This document shows, piece after piece, positions 1 through 8,818 of a stretch of DNA of 64,000 nt (position 1 is the stretch's first letter; every line of letters starts with the position of its first letter). The stretch comes from Symbiodinium natans (taxonomy: Eukaryota > Sar > Dinophyceae > Suessiales > Symbiodiniaceae), in NCBI GenBank assembly GCA_905221605.1, contig CAJNDS010002769.1:1-64000 (forward strand), given 5' to 3'. Both the position numbers and the translations under genes were made by a program. The notes under the pieces are model-generated. The model was given only the letters and a program-made list of their open reading frames with translations. It did no database searches and was not told the DNA's origin.

Positions 1-19
1 TCCCCAAATACGGGTAGTA

Positions 20-71
20 CCCTAACCTCTAAACCCTAAACCCTAAACCCTGAACCCTAAACCCTAAACCC
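20..71. repeat. Interstitial telomere-like array (CCCTAAA)
   Basis: About seven CCCTAAA units, one with a T to G change. It lies near the window edge but unique sequence precedes it, so it is not a chromosome end. Confidence 0.9.
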
Positions 72-495
72 TTCGTTCTCCCCAAAATAGTACAATCCTG
101 ATGCCAGGAACCCCTATCATCGGAAACCCCCCCATTTAGGGGCGATCTCAGTATTATGGGGTCGTTGAGGCCTAAAAAACAAACCCCAGGGTTCTTAGCC
201 CTTCCTGTAAGCTTAGGTGCGGAGCTCGCAGCGCTCGAGGGCAAGTGAGGCGCGTTGCAGCGGTCCTTCTTGGGGTTGAGGGTTTAGGGTTCAGGGTTTA
301 AGGTTCGGGGGGGAGGGGGGTGGTTTGGGCAGCCTAGTTGGGCTGGGGGGTTTAGGGTTTAGGGTTAGGGGTTTAGTGTTTTGGATGTTGGGTTTAGGGT
401 TTATATTGGGTGTTGAGATGTCTTGAATATGTAGCCATCATAGGGCCAGCTTGTTTTTGTTTGGTCAGCGCCGGCTCGGGGTTGAGGGTTGAAAG

Positions 496-705
496 TTGAA
501 AGTGCAACTCTGCACACGCTCCGGGTTTTTGGGGTTAAAAGGTTTCATATACAAGCCCCATACCACTGAAGTGGGTGAATGGGCTGGATGGGTCCAGAAC
601 GCTTCCGTTATGCTGGGAAAGAAAAAAGACGAAGAGAACTTCCAGTACATGCTCACACTCCTGCCAGACGACGAAGATCGAGAAAGAGTACAAGCACAGT
701 ACACC
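496..705 (+). CDS. Unassigned coding-like island
   Basis: Open reading frame whose second half (about 560-701) is rich in charged residues (GKKKDEEN, LLPDDEDRERVQ), unlike the low-complexity frames made by telomere-like repeats. It ends directly at a CCCTAAA array. I do not recognise the protein. It could be one exon of an upstream gene or a gene fragment; the start codon at 496 is probably not the true start. Confidence 0.35.
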
Positions 706-752
706 CTAAACCCTAAACCCTAAACCCTAAACCCTAAACCCTAAACCCTAAA
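703..752. repeat. Interstitial telomere-like array (CCCTAAA)
   Basis: Seven perfect CCCTAAA units directly after the preceding coding-like island. Confidence 0.95.
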
Positions 753-956
753 CCATCTCATTGCCATTGCTGGCCGTGGCCTTCAGCCAAGATGATGTTT
801 CATCCGGACTTCGAACTCTGGACAGTATGTCAGGAGCTGGAGGACCCAGCAACCCTAAACCCTAAACCCTAAACCCCAACCTAGGTGCTGCGTTGGTTCT
901 GGGAAGTTCCCTACGAATGAACCCATGAACCTCCACACCCCCAAGCAACTTCGCCG

Positions 957-1066
957 ATGTAGGTATCTCCAAGAGTAGGGCTAACTCCCCCTTAGCTACC
1001 CCTAAAGCTACTACATGTTTAGGGTACCTCACGGGGTAGTTAGCCCTACTTAGGAGATACTTACAT
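957..1066. mobile_element. Foldback element (MITE-like)
   Basis: 110 bp. The first 33 bases (ATGTAGGTATCTCC...) are nearly the reverse complement of the last 33 (...GGAGATACTTACAT), so the whole element can form one hairpin. It has no coding capacity. The exon-like island 889-956 ends where it begins. Confidence 0.8.
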
Positions 1067-1257
1067 TCTTAAACCCCAAACCCCTCTACCCCCCAAAGAA
1101 GGGAACCCCAATCTTGGGGGCCTCCCCTCATGTTGGGCTTGGAGAACCCTTGGGACCCCCGCCCCCCAGAAGTCACCCTTTGTCTCCCTTTTATTTGGGA
1201 GGGTCTAGGTTTTAGGGCATAGTTTAGGACTCAGAATTTGGGGTCTGTTCCCTTATC

Positions 1258-1296
1258 ACTCCTCCTCCTCCTCCTCCGCCTCCTCCTCCTCCTCCC
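1258..1296. repeat. (CTC)n microsatellite
   Basis: Thirteen CTC-like triplets with one CGC interruption. Confidence 0.9.
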
Positions 1297-1825
1297 TCTG
1301 GAGCCTCAATCTCTCTTTGAATGCTTAGGGTTTAGGGTTTAGGGTTGAGGGTTTAGAGTTGAGCCTTCCCTAGCTGACTTGAGGGGGGTGGTGGGAGGGG
1401 CGTAGGCCCTAGGCCCTAAGCCCTAAACCCTAAACCCTAAACCCTAAACCCTAAACCGCAAGTCACAGTCACATGCCCCTTTAAGTTCGGTCCCTTACCT
1501 TCTTTAGGGGGGCACCGAAGTCTCGGCCCTTCGGCTTGTAGGGTGTGTGAGGGGCATGAGAGTTCCCAATTAAGGGCCACATGCAGGGACCCTAAACCGT
1601 AAACCCCAAACCCTAAACCCTAAACCGTAAACCCTAAACCCTAAACCCTAAACCCTAAGAAGGGTCCCCCAATGAAGGGACCATGGAAGTCCCCTCAGAA
1701 TTCAAAAGCTGCCAGCTACTCCTCGTGTTGGGAAGCCTGCACTCTACCGGTTTGGCAGGCCCCAAGCGCGCTTTGATCAAACACACCCATTTGGGCTTTA
1801 GGGTTGAGGGAGTAAGGTTTCCTAA

Positions 1826-1878
1826 ACCCTAAACCCTAAACCCTAAACCCTAAACCCTAAACCCTAAACCCTAAACCC
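1826..1878. repeat. Interstitial telomere-like array (CCCTAAA)
   Basis: Seven perfect units and one CCCCAAA unit. Smaller arrays of the same kind lie at 1424-1456 and 1603-1656. Confidence 0.95.
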
Positions 1879-2247
1879 CAAACCCTACTTCCAGGAGAGG
1901 AGCGCCGCTGAGTTGGCTGAGATCTCCCTTAGACCAGGGCCCCAAGGGCCCAGGCGACCATAGCCTCACGAATGCGAGGTCGGGTCTGGACGGTTTTTGT
2001 CTGTAGGGTTTAGGGTTCAGGGTTTAGGGTTTAGGGGTTTAGGGTTTAGGGGTTGTTTATCTGAGGGTGTTTAGGGTCTTAGGACCTAGGGCGAGGGTTT
2101 AGGGGTTAGGGCTGCATCCACCAATGCAGTTCCCTGAACCGTGAGCCCCAGACCCTACACCCTCAACTCCAAAGCCCTAAACCCTAAGCCCTAAACCCCA
2201 GACCCTAAACCCTGTAAACCCTATAAACCCTACAAACCCTGTAATGT

Positions 2248-2351
2248 TGGATGTTCCCCCCTACACTAACAGTCCTTAACAGGGAGTATAATAAGGGTTA
2301 CCATCATACCTTTTGAGGATTGTGAGTCTAATGGGGGGGGGAAGATCCCAA
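2248..2351. mobile_element. Foldback element, family D
   Basis: Starts GTTGGATGTTCCCCCC and ends in an imperfect reverse complement (GGGGGAAGATCCCAAC). The core contains ACTAACAGTCCTTAA. Relatives with the same ends and core lie at 28451-28540, 40165-40257, 45007-45090 and 45337-45433. Confidence 0.75.
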
Positions 2352-2446
2352 CCTATAAACCCTGTAAACTCCATCAACCCTACCAAACCGTGAGGGTTTT
2401 GGATGGAGGGTCAAGAGCTGCACTGTGGTGCACTTTATGGAGCCTT

Positions 2447-2560
2447 ATCTAGGACGCGGACTAGGCCCTTTTTTTCTTTTTGTTGGGGTCCGGTCTGGGG
2501 TTCCCTTGTACTCCTCTTAAGACCAAAAAGGGCACCCGTTGTCATTGCTAGGCTACTCCT
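2447..2560. mobile_element. Foldback element, family C (diverged copy)
   Basis: Shares the family C layout: a T-rich left part, GGGGTTCCCTTG.., then AAAAAGGGCACCC and CTAGGCTACT near the right end. Better copies lie at 53691-53798 and 58312-58422. Confidence 0.6.
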
Positions 2561-2639
2561 GGGTCTAGTTATAAACGCTATATCACAGCTGTGCCCCATA
2601 GAACCACCCAAAAGCCAAACCCTACATTCAGACACTATT

Positions 2640-3030
2640 ATAGAGTGTACAACGTATGATAAAAAAAACTATTGTACGATGATTCATAAGATGTAGTCAA
2701 ATGCAAGCACGCTACAAAACACACATATCTATATACATATAGATGTATATATGTGTATGTATGCTGATGTATTTATGTAAATCCATAAAAGTATGCTATC
2801 ATATGGTGTAATGAAAGATGATGATGCATTGTACAATTCAACACATACACACATAACATAACCTACTCTATTTTATCATAAATACGAAAACATACCATAC
2901 TAGACATACATACATACATACATACATACATACATACATGCATGCATATTTAGATATATACACATATACACACGCATTCATGTTGAATTCAATCATATCA
3001 GATCATCGTATATTCTCTAGTATGACATAT
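2640..3030. repeat. AT-rich stretch with (CATA)n microsatellite
   Basis: AT-rich sequence without coding signal. A perfect CATA run lies at about 2893-2938, with smaller TATATA/ACACAT tracts around it. Confidence 0.7.
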
Positions 3031-3329
3031 GGCACCTCTTTCTTGTGTCGGACCCCCTCGCCCACTCGACTTGTCGACATGCCGCTGTCAAGCCAGTGAG
3101 GCCTGCACTGCCAGTGGAAAAGGGGAAGGGATTCGGGGTTTTTAGGGTTTAGGGTTTAGGGTTTGGGGTTTAGGGTTTAGGGTTTAGGGATAAGGGGTGG
3201 CTCGTCAAGATATCCGACTTGCTTCTGCTGCATCCGATATATCGCCTCGATTGCTGCTCCCCACTGGCTTCACCCGTTTGCACGCCACATTTTCGGCGAA
3301 TCCCAATTTGCTTGTTTTTTGTTTGTTGG

Positions 3330-3470
3330 TTTGCTTGGTTGTGTGGTTGTGGGTTTTTGGGGTGTGCGTGTGTGCATGCATATCTGGGTTTGTGTGTGTG
3401 TGTGTGTACGTGTATGTTTGCTTGTCTGTCTGCTGTCAGCCTGGCTGTGTGTCTGTCTGTCCGTCTGTCC

Positions 3471-3504
<34 letters not shown>

Positions 3505-3520
3505 GCTTGTGTCTGCGTTT
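3330..3520. repeat. GT/TGTC microsatellite
   Basis: Runs of TTGG/GTGT followed by about 65 bases of TGTC units (3441-3505). It creates long false Cys/Val/Ser reading frames in all frames of both strands. Confidence 0.9.
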
Positions 3521-3888
3521 GTGTGAGCATGGTCTTCGTTGAACGATGGTGGCCAGTCTCCGCAGCTGCGCGAATAAAGCAATGTAAAGTTTATAATGTA
3601 AGATTCTTTCGAGCCTTGGGTTCTAGCACAGTTGTTCAATCAGGTTTTCGGCTTTGTTTGGGTTGGGGGGTCGGTTCGGGCTAGGAATCACGAGATGAGG
3701 GGAGGGGAGTAGTTGTAATCTTAAACGCTAAACCTTAAACTCTAGACCCTAAACCTAAACCCGGAAACCTTAAACCAAATAAGCCCCAAACCCTGAATTT
3801 TGTTGCTGGGGATTTGAGGCCAGTTGGAGTCTTAGGGCTTATAGTTGGCAAGAAGGCCTCTCGCGCTCCACTTCCTTCCTGTGCACAG

Positions 3889-3993
3889 ATGGTACATAGC
3901 TGCGTGTAAGCGCCGAGAACGCACCGCGCAACGTATGCAGGCAGAACAGCCACCCGAAAACCTGACGCAGGGTGCTCAAAATATGCCCACGAG
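3889..3993 (+). CDS. Internal exon of an unidentified gene
   Basis: This is the best-formed exon outside the two named genes. The acceptor CTTCCTTCCTGTGCACAG has a clear pyrimidine tract and the donor is AG|GTAAGT. The 105-nt reading frame between them is open (starts WYIAACKRRERTAQR) with mixed, charged composition. I do not recognise the family. It probably belongs to a gene lying upstream of PGM3 on the same strand. Confidence 0.5.
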
Positions 3994-4061
3994 GTAAGTA
4001 CTGCAATTCCAGCGTTTTTGGTAGATAGGTATGCCTGTCTTGACACCTTGCATCATGGATC

Positions 4062-4206
4062 CTCTACTCCCCCCCTCTATACTACCCCCCACCCCGGCTG
4101 AGTTCCCCTTAAACTTATATAAATAAGTAGGCTTAATGAATTTTCCCTGCATAGCCTTAATGATGGGGGGAACCTACGGGGGGGGGTAGTATAGAGGTGG
4201 GTAGTA
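4062..4206. mobile_element. Foldback element, family H
   Basis: Left end CTCTACTCCCCCCCTCTATACTACCCCCC. The right end GGGGGGGTAGTATAGAGGTGGGTAG is its reverse complement. The AT-rich core is CTTATATAAATAAG. Related copies: 12990-13300, 15344-15478, 47440-47500 and 48354-48446. Confidence 0.75.
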
Positions 4207-4207
4207 G

Positions 4208-4279
4208 CCCTAAACCCTAAACCCTAAACCCTAAACCCTAAACCCTAAACCCTAAACCCTAAACCCTAAACCCCTAAAC
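4208..4279. repeat. Interstitial telomere-like array (CCCTAAA)
   Basis: Ten units directly against the right end of the preceding foldback element. Confidence 0.95.
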
Positions 4280-4509
4280 CAGGACTGGGGAATCCATGAT
4301 TGAAAGACACTGGTGCATCGGCACGCAGTCGAACCAGATCTCTGAACCCACCAGCATTGGGGACCGTACAGCGCGCCACAGTTCGCTGCAAACTCTAAAC
4401 CCTACACCCGAAACCCTAAACCCTGAGTACCCTGAGTACCCTGAATACCCTAAACCCTAAATACCCTACGTACCCAAAATGCCCGAAACCCGAAACCCGA
4501 AACTTCCAG

Positions 4510-4584
4510 TCAGCCACTATTCGCTTTGCTTCATCAACCCCTAGAGCCAATCTCTTGATAACCCTCAGCCCCAGTCTGCATCAG
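4510..4584 (+). CDS. Candidate exon, unidentified gene
   Basis: Acceptor TTCCAG and donor CAG|GTTTGC enclose exactly 25 open codons in phase 0. A 25-codon open frame is not rare by chance, so this rests mainly on the two splice signals. No family recognised. Confidence 0.3.
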
Positions 4585-4991
4585 GTTTGCAGACCCTAAA
4601 CCCAAGAGCCTCAGTTAGCTTTTAGGGTTTAGGGTTTAGGGTTTAGGGTTTAGGGTTTAAAGTTTAGGGTTTTGGGTCTAGGGTTTAGGGTTTAGGGTTC
4701 AACCTTTAGCGTTTAGGCTTTAGTGTTTAGATTTTGGGGCTTTAGGGTTTAGGAGACCCTGAAATGGAAGATGCCTGCCTATGGAGCGCCCTCGGCCGGC
4801 GTGGACCGGGAGGAAGTGCCGCGATAACTTCTCCGGCAGTGGACAGAGGGCTTAGGGTTTCGGGTTTAGGGTTTAGGGTTTAGGTGGTAGGAACCCGAAT
4901 TCATAAATGCCTAGACCCGAAACCCTAAACCCTAAACCGCGCAGTCCCAAAGCTTCATTTCGAGCTTGCCGAGAACCAGAGCAGCAGGTCC

Positions 4992-5105
4992 CAATACTCC
5001 CCTAGTATTGGAGTAGGTAACCTTTAAACCTTTTTTGGGGTGGTAGAATCCCCTTTTTAAATCCCAAAGGTTAACCTTTAATTCCCCCAGGTTACTTGAC
5101 AACCA
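4992..5105. mobile_element. Foldback element, family J
   Basis: Contains GTAGGTAACCTTTAAACC on the left and AAAGGTTAACCTTTAAT..GGTTACTTG on the right around a GGGGTGGTAGAATCCCC core. Related copies lie at 35198-35299 and 43556-43660. A short exon-like island ending ..AGCAG lies directly upstream, so this copy starts at a possible splice donor. Confidence 0.7.
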
Positions 5106-5110
5106 AGTGA

Positions 5111-5225
5111 CCCTAAACCCTAAACCCTATAAACCCTATAAACCCTCTAAACCCTCTAAACCCTCTAAACCCTCTAAACCCTCTAAACCCTCTAAACCCT
5201 CTAAACCCTCTAAACCCTAAACCCT
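5111..5225. repeat. Variant telomere-like array (CCCTCTAAA 9-mer)
   Basis: CCCTAAA and CCCTATAAA units followed by about nine identical CCCTCTAAA units and a few CCCTAAA units. A variant unit has been amplified as a block. Confidence 0.9.
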
Positions 5226-5311
5226 AACCGAGTCTCCAAACTCCAGGTTTTTTTCATTCTGTCTCTCAGGCCTGCCCCTAGTCGAGTAATAGGTGTTTCG
5301 GGACACGCCCC

Positions 5312-5392
5312 AGGGTTTAGGGTTTAGGGTTTAGGGTTTAGGGTTTAGGGTTTAGGGTTTAGGGTTTAGGGTTTAGGGTTTAGGGTTTAGAA
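5312..5392. repeat. Interstitial telomere-like array (TTTAGGG)
   Basis: Eleven perfect TTTAGGG units. Confidence 0.95.
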
Positions 5393-5450
5393 GCATCCTA
5401 AGCCCCAAACCGCCAAAGCCTACACCCTACGCCTAATGTGGCCTAACCCC

Positions 5451-5547
5451 TAAACCCTAAACCCTAAACCCTAAACCCTAAACCCTAAACCCTAAACCCT
5501 AAACCCTAAACCCTAAACCCTAAACCCTAAACCCTAAACCCTAAACC
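5451..5547. repeat. Interstitial telomere-like array (CCCTAAA)
   Basis: Fourteen perfect units in the orientation opposite to the array 60 bp to the left. Confidence 0.95.
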
Positions 5548-5634
5548 CCAGCCCCCTAAAGCCAAAAACCCACCCCTTCCCCCTGACTCCCACACCACGC
5601 CACCCGTCCCTTAAGGACCCTATAAGTACTAATT

Positions 5635-5730
5635 GCTTAAGAACCCCGAAAAAAATATCCTTCCTTATAAAGGGTAATATAGGGATTACTTACTCCTTTT
5701 TTTAAAAATAATCTTTTGGGGTACTTAAGC
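5635..5730. mobile_element. Foldback element
   Basis: 96 bp. Left end GCTTAAGAACCCCGAAAA and right end TTTTGGGGTACTTAAGC are reverse complements with one or two mismatches. An open exon-like island (5734-5820, SRRTIPAVCSTDRC..) follows directly. Confidence 0.8.
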
Positions 5731-5867
5731 AAATCGTAGACAATGTCTCGCAGAACCATCCCTGCCGTCTGCAGTACAGATCGATGTGCAGCACCGGCCG
5801 AGCTCTCTTGGCCTGCCGCTGTACAGCAGCTCACGTTACTTTGAGGTTCAGGGTACTTATTCTTTGG

Positions 5868-6110
5868 GGTGCTTTACTGTAACTTTAGATCCTTAGCCTT
5901 TTTGGGTTTATTGGGTTTCTTAAGAAGGCAGCTAAAAATTTAATTAATAGCTACTCTTCTGAGTGCAGCCAAGTTATACCCCCGGTTACTAGGTATTGGG
6001 ACATTTCATGTGTTCCCTTATTGGGTTCAACCAAAAATGGCTTCTACCCCAGTTGCTAGGTAGGCCCTTGAAACATTTTATGTGTTCCCTTGTTGAGTTC
6101 AACCAAGTCG
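5868..6110. repeat. Family R repeat with an internal direct duplication
   Basis: Begins GCTTTACTGTAACTTTAGATCC. The same opening recurs at 46545 and 52831. The second half holds two tandem copies of about 65 bp (ATTTCATGTGTTCCCTTATTGG.. and ATTTTATGTGTTCCCTTGTTG..). Confidence 0.7.
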
Positions 6111-6400
6111 TCATGATGAATGTCTTTCAGATGGTTTTAAGGGGCCATCCCCAAAGGAAGCTGTACTTCTAAGCCCCCTAAGTCCTCTATGTGGGTTAGA
6201 AGTAGACAACTCTGTTTAGGGTTTAGGGTTTAGGGTCTAGGGTTTTTGGGGTTTTAGGGGGTTAAAGTGCGTTCAGGGTTTCTTGGAGTTAAGCAAAGTG
6301 CCCATGAACCTCCAAGTAGGGCATCCATCGTTCAAACCGCGCCGCGCTCACCAAAACCACCGACCGGAAGTCTGCTATACTGCTGAGGGCTACATGGTCG

Positions 6401-6541
6401 CCCCCCCCCCCCCCCCCCCCCAAACCCTAAACCCTAAACCCTAAACCCCTAAACCCTAAACCCCCTAAACCCTAAACCTAAACCCTAAACCCTAAAACCC
6501 TAAACCCTAACCCTCCCCCCCCCCCCCCCCCCCCCCCCCCC
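6401..6541. repeat. Two poly(C) runs around a CCCTAAA array
   Basis: C runs at 6401-6421 and 6515-6541 enclose a degenerate CCCTAAA array. Runs this long are error-prone in assembly. Confidence 0.85.
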
Positions 6542-6678
6542 GGTTCTTAGTAGGGAAGGAGGGAAGTAGGGCCCTAGAATATAGGGTTTAGGGTCTAGGG
6601 GTTGAGGGTTAACATATACCCTTTCAGGGATTACATGTAGGGACCTCATTCCCTCATTCCCTGCTACGAACCAGCCCG
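6542..6678. mobile_element. Foldback element, family I, with telomere-like repeats inside
   Basis: Left end GGTTCTTAGTAGGGA and right end TCCCTGCTACGAACCAG are near reverse complements. The middle carries TTTAGGG-like units that the related copy at 40910-41019 lacks. An open exon-like island (PVLSRASPHPK..) follows the right end. Confidence 0.75.
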
Positions 6679-6735
6679 TCCTTTCTCGTGCATCGCCACA
6701 TCCAAAGCCATTGGAGCACACAGCCCTAAACCTTG

Positions 6736-6833
6736 AAGGGTTTAGGGTTTAGGGTTTAGGGTTTAGGGTTTAGGGTTTAGGGTTTAGGGTTTAGGGTTTA
6801 GGGTTTAGGGTTTAGGGTTTAGGGTTTAGGGTT
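6736..6833. repeat. Interstitial telomere-like array (TTTAGGG)
   Basis: Fourteen perfect TTTAGGG units. Confidence 0.95.
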
Positions 6834-7150
6834 TGGGCTTGATTTGATGCCTTGAGACTCACATCATGGGCATGTGCCGCCAGTACCCGAGCACCCAGCA
6901 CAAGTTTATTCCACAAGTTCCTCGTGTTCAGGGGATGATTATCCTCAAGCCCTGAGCCCTAAACCCCAAACCCTAAACCCCAAACGCACGTTCTGGAGGC
7001 CGCCGGTCAAAGCAGGCAACTATGAGAAGTCGTAGTTGGGTCAGGGTTTAGGGTTTAGGCTTTATTTTAACGCTAAATTTTATAAAACCTAAACCCTAAA
7101 GCCCTAAACCCCTAAACCCCTAAGCCCTAAAGATTAGCCCAACTTACACA

Positions 7151-7275
7151 TCTCTCGCTCTCTCCCTCTCTCTCACTCTCGCTTTCTCACCTACCACTTT
7201 CACTCTGACTTGTCATCGCTCTCTTTCTCTCTCATCTCTGCCTCTCTCTCTCTCTCTGTTTCTCTTTCTTTCTCC
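7151..7275. repeat. CT-rich microsatellite
   Basis: (CT)n and CTTT runs, pyrimidine-only over long stretches. It could serve as a pyrimidine tract for the exon-like island that follows. Confidence 0.8.
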
Positions 7276-7403
7276 ACTCACCACCACTTGCTGCATCCGT
7301 GGATGTGCTGCAGCCATTGGCTCCTTGAGCATCGACAAGCAAGCCTTAAACCAAAGACCTCGAGGCTTACCCTAAACCCTAAACCCTTAAAGCCGAAAAT
7401 CAG

Positions 7404-7462
7404 GCAACCCCAACAACAAGGGCGCAAGGCGTCAGGCTCTGGGCACACGGGAAGCCCTCGAG
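7404..7462 (+). CDS. Candidate exon, unidentified gene
   Basis: Acceptor AATCAG, donor GAG|GTTTAG, open frame reading NPNNKGARRQALGTREALE. Charged, low repeat content. No family recognised. Confidence 0.35.
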
Positions 7463-7800
7463 GTTTAGGGGACAGAGCCCAGCAGCTCCGTTTCTCCCAG
7501 GTCAAAAGCAGCCCCCATCCCCGATACCCCACAGTCAGGGGGACCGCAAGCCCTCAACCCTAAACCCTAAAGTGTTCCCTCACGGGAGAGATCTGCATTT
7601 CGGGATTTCGGGCTTAGGGGGCCCGACATCCGCCGGCAATCTCCCACGCCATGGGGGGCGTCGCAAGTGGTGGCGACACTCGTCTCCCACTAGCCCCCTA
7701 AACCCTAAACTCTAAACTCTAAACCCTAAACCCTAAACCCTAAACCCCAGAAACTTCCCAACCCTAGAAGCCCCTAAAGCCATCCCCAGGGAGTGACCTT

Positions 7801-7900
7801 TTAGTTTTTCTCAATGTCACGGGACTCTTTCGGCGGGTGGGTCTTTTCCTGTTGCTTAAAGTGCTGCTTGACTGGTGGAAGCTGGAAGATGGAATGCTGA
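7801..7900. repeat. Conserved flank joined to a long telomere-like array (copy 1)
   Basis: This ~100 bp (GGGACTCTTTCGGCGGGTGG.. to ATGCTGA) is repeated at 15012-15110. In both places the same ATGCTGA is fused to the first ACCCTAA of a long CCCTAAA array. Shared flank plus array suggests that array and flank moved or duplicated together. Confidence 0.75.
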
Positions 7901-8015
7901 ACCCTAAGCCCTAAACCCTAAGCCCTAAGCCCTAAACCCTAAACCCTAAACCCTAAACCCTAAACCCTAAACCCTAAACCCTAAACCCTAAACCCTAAAC
8001 CCTAAACCCTAAACC
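7901..8015. repeat. Interstitial telomere-like array (CCCTAAA)
   Basis: About 16 units, the first few being CCCTAAG variants. Confidence 0.95.
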
Positions 8016-8036
8016 CCAGCCCTGAACCCCAACCAG

Positions 8037-8138
8037 GCCGGCAGTCCGCAAAAAGATCAAAGAAGCCCCCGGACAAACACCGAAAATACTCCTCCAACCC
8101 TCGGCCCTAACACTCTAGCACCCGACAAGAGCTGCGGC
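8037..8138 (+). CDS. Candidate exon, unidentified gene
   Basis: Acceptor AACCAG and donor GGC|GTAAGG enclose 34 open codons in phase 0, rich in Pro/Thr/Ser/Asn. A second frame is open for most of its length. It has CCCTAAA repeats upstream and TTTAGGG downstream like the PGM3 exons. Confidence 0.35.
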
Positions 8139-8237
8139 GTAAGGTTTAGGGCTTAGGGGTTAGGGTTTAGGGTTTACGCTTTAGGGTTACGGTTTAGGTT
8201 TTAGGGTTGAGATCCTGGCAGACCCCTTCTCACCCAG

Positions 8238-8298
8238 CCCCCATGTCCCACCGAAGTCTCAGGCGATGACCGGGCAGCCTGCCGAGGAGCCGGGCACG
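8238..8298 (+). CDS. Candidate exon, unidentified gene
   Basis: Acceptor ACCCCTTCTCACCCAG with a good pyrimidine tract, donor CACG|GTTTTG, 61 nt open. No family recognised. Confidence 0.3.
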
Positions 8299-8539
8299 GT
8301 TTTGCTGGCCTTGCAATCTCCCTAAACCCTAAACCCTAAACCCTACACCCTAAACCCTCAACCCTCAACCCTCAACCCTAAACCCTGTACCCTATACCCT
8401 AAACCCTAAACCCCAAACCCTAAACCCTAACCACCCTTGAGCGACGCAATGAAGCCCCTACAGCTCACATCTCTGGGATTCGGGTTTATGCTTTGGGGAT
8501 TTTGGGCAACAACAACCTTGCCTGTTAAACCTTATGTAA

Positions 8540-8740
8540 GCTAAACCCTACACCCCAAACCCCAAACCCCAAACCCCCAACCCCAAACCCTACACCCCAA
8601 ACCCCAAACCCTAAACCCCCAACCCCAAACCCCAAACCCCAAACCCCAAACCCCAAACCCCAAACCCCAAACCCCAAACCCTAAACCCTAAACCCTAAAC
8701 CCCAAACCCTAAACCCTAAACCCTAAACCCTAAACCAAGC
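8540..8740. repeat. Mixed CCCCAAA / CCCTAAA array
   Basis: About 28 seven-base units. A block of CCCCAAA variants (8545-8680) sits inside ordinary CCCTAAA units. It lies directly upstream of the first PGM3 exon. Confidence 0.9.
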
Positions 8741-8766
8741 CCTGCGGACCGGCAGAGGCGGCTGCC

Positions 8767-8818
8767 ATGGCGAAGACTTGCTACTCCCGCCCCGCCGACG
8801 CCCCGCAGATCGGGCCCG
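8767..8818 (+). CDS. PGM3: PGM3 exon 1
   Basis: ATG in a good context (GCTGCCATGG), reading MAKTCYSRPADAPQIGP, then donor CCCG|GTCGGG in phase 1. The length and the Tyr-Ser-x-Pro pattern fit the short N-terminus before YGTAGFR. AGs at 8752-8757 just upstream could receive a trans-spliced leader. This is the least certain assignment of the 22 because the N-terminus is poorly conserved. Confidence 0.65.

Larger units (their letters stand above)
1..8766. other. Region upstream of the PGM3 gene: telomere-like repeats, foldback elements, unassigned exon-like islands
   Basis: No gene could be named here. The stretch alternates CCCTAAA/TTTAGGG arrays, about ten foldback elements, microsatellites and GC-rich islands of 50-150 bp that look like + strand exons. 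The clearest of these are listed separately. If the layout is like that of PGM3, these islands could be the 3' exons of an upstream gene on the same strand. I see no TATA box, poly(A) signal or spliced-leader copy that would mark a gene boundary. Confidence 0.5.

Noticed and set aside
1-71. CCCTAAA repeats at the left edge as a true telomere
   Set aside because: They are short, degenerate, preceded by unique sequence and resemble dozens of internal arrays.
3197-3684. Overlapping frames on both strands across the TGTC tract
   Set aside because: Microsatellite without stops; Cys/Val/Ser-only composition.
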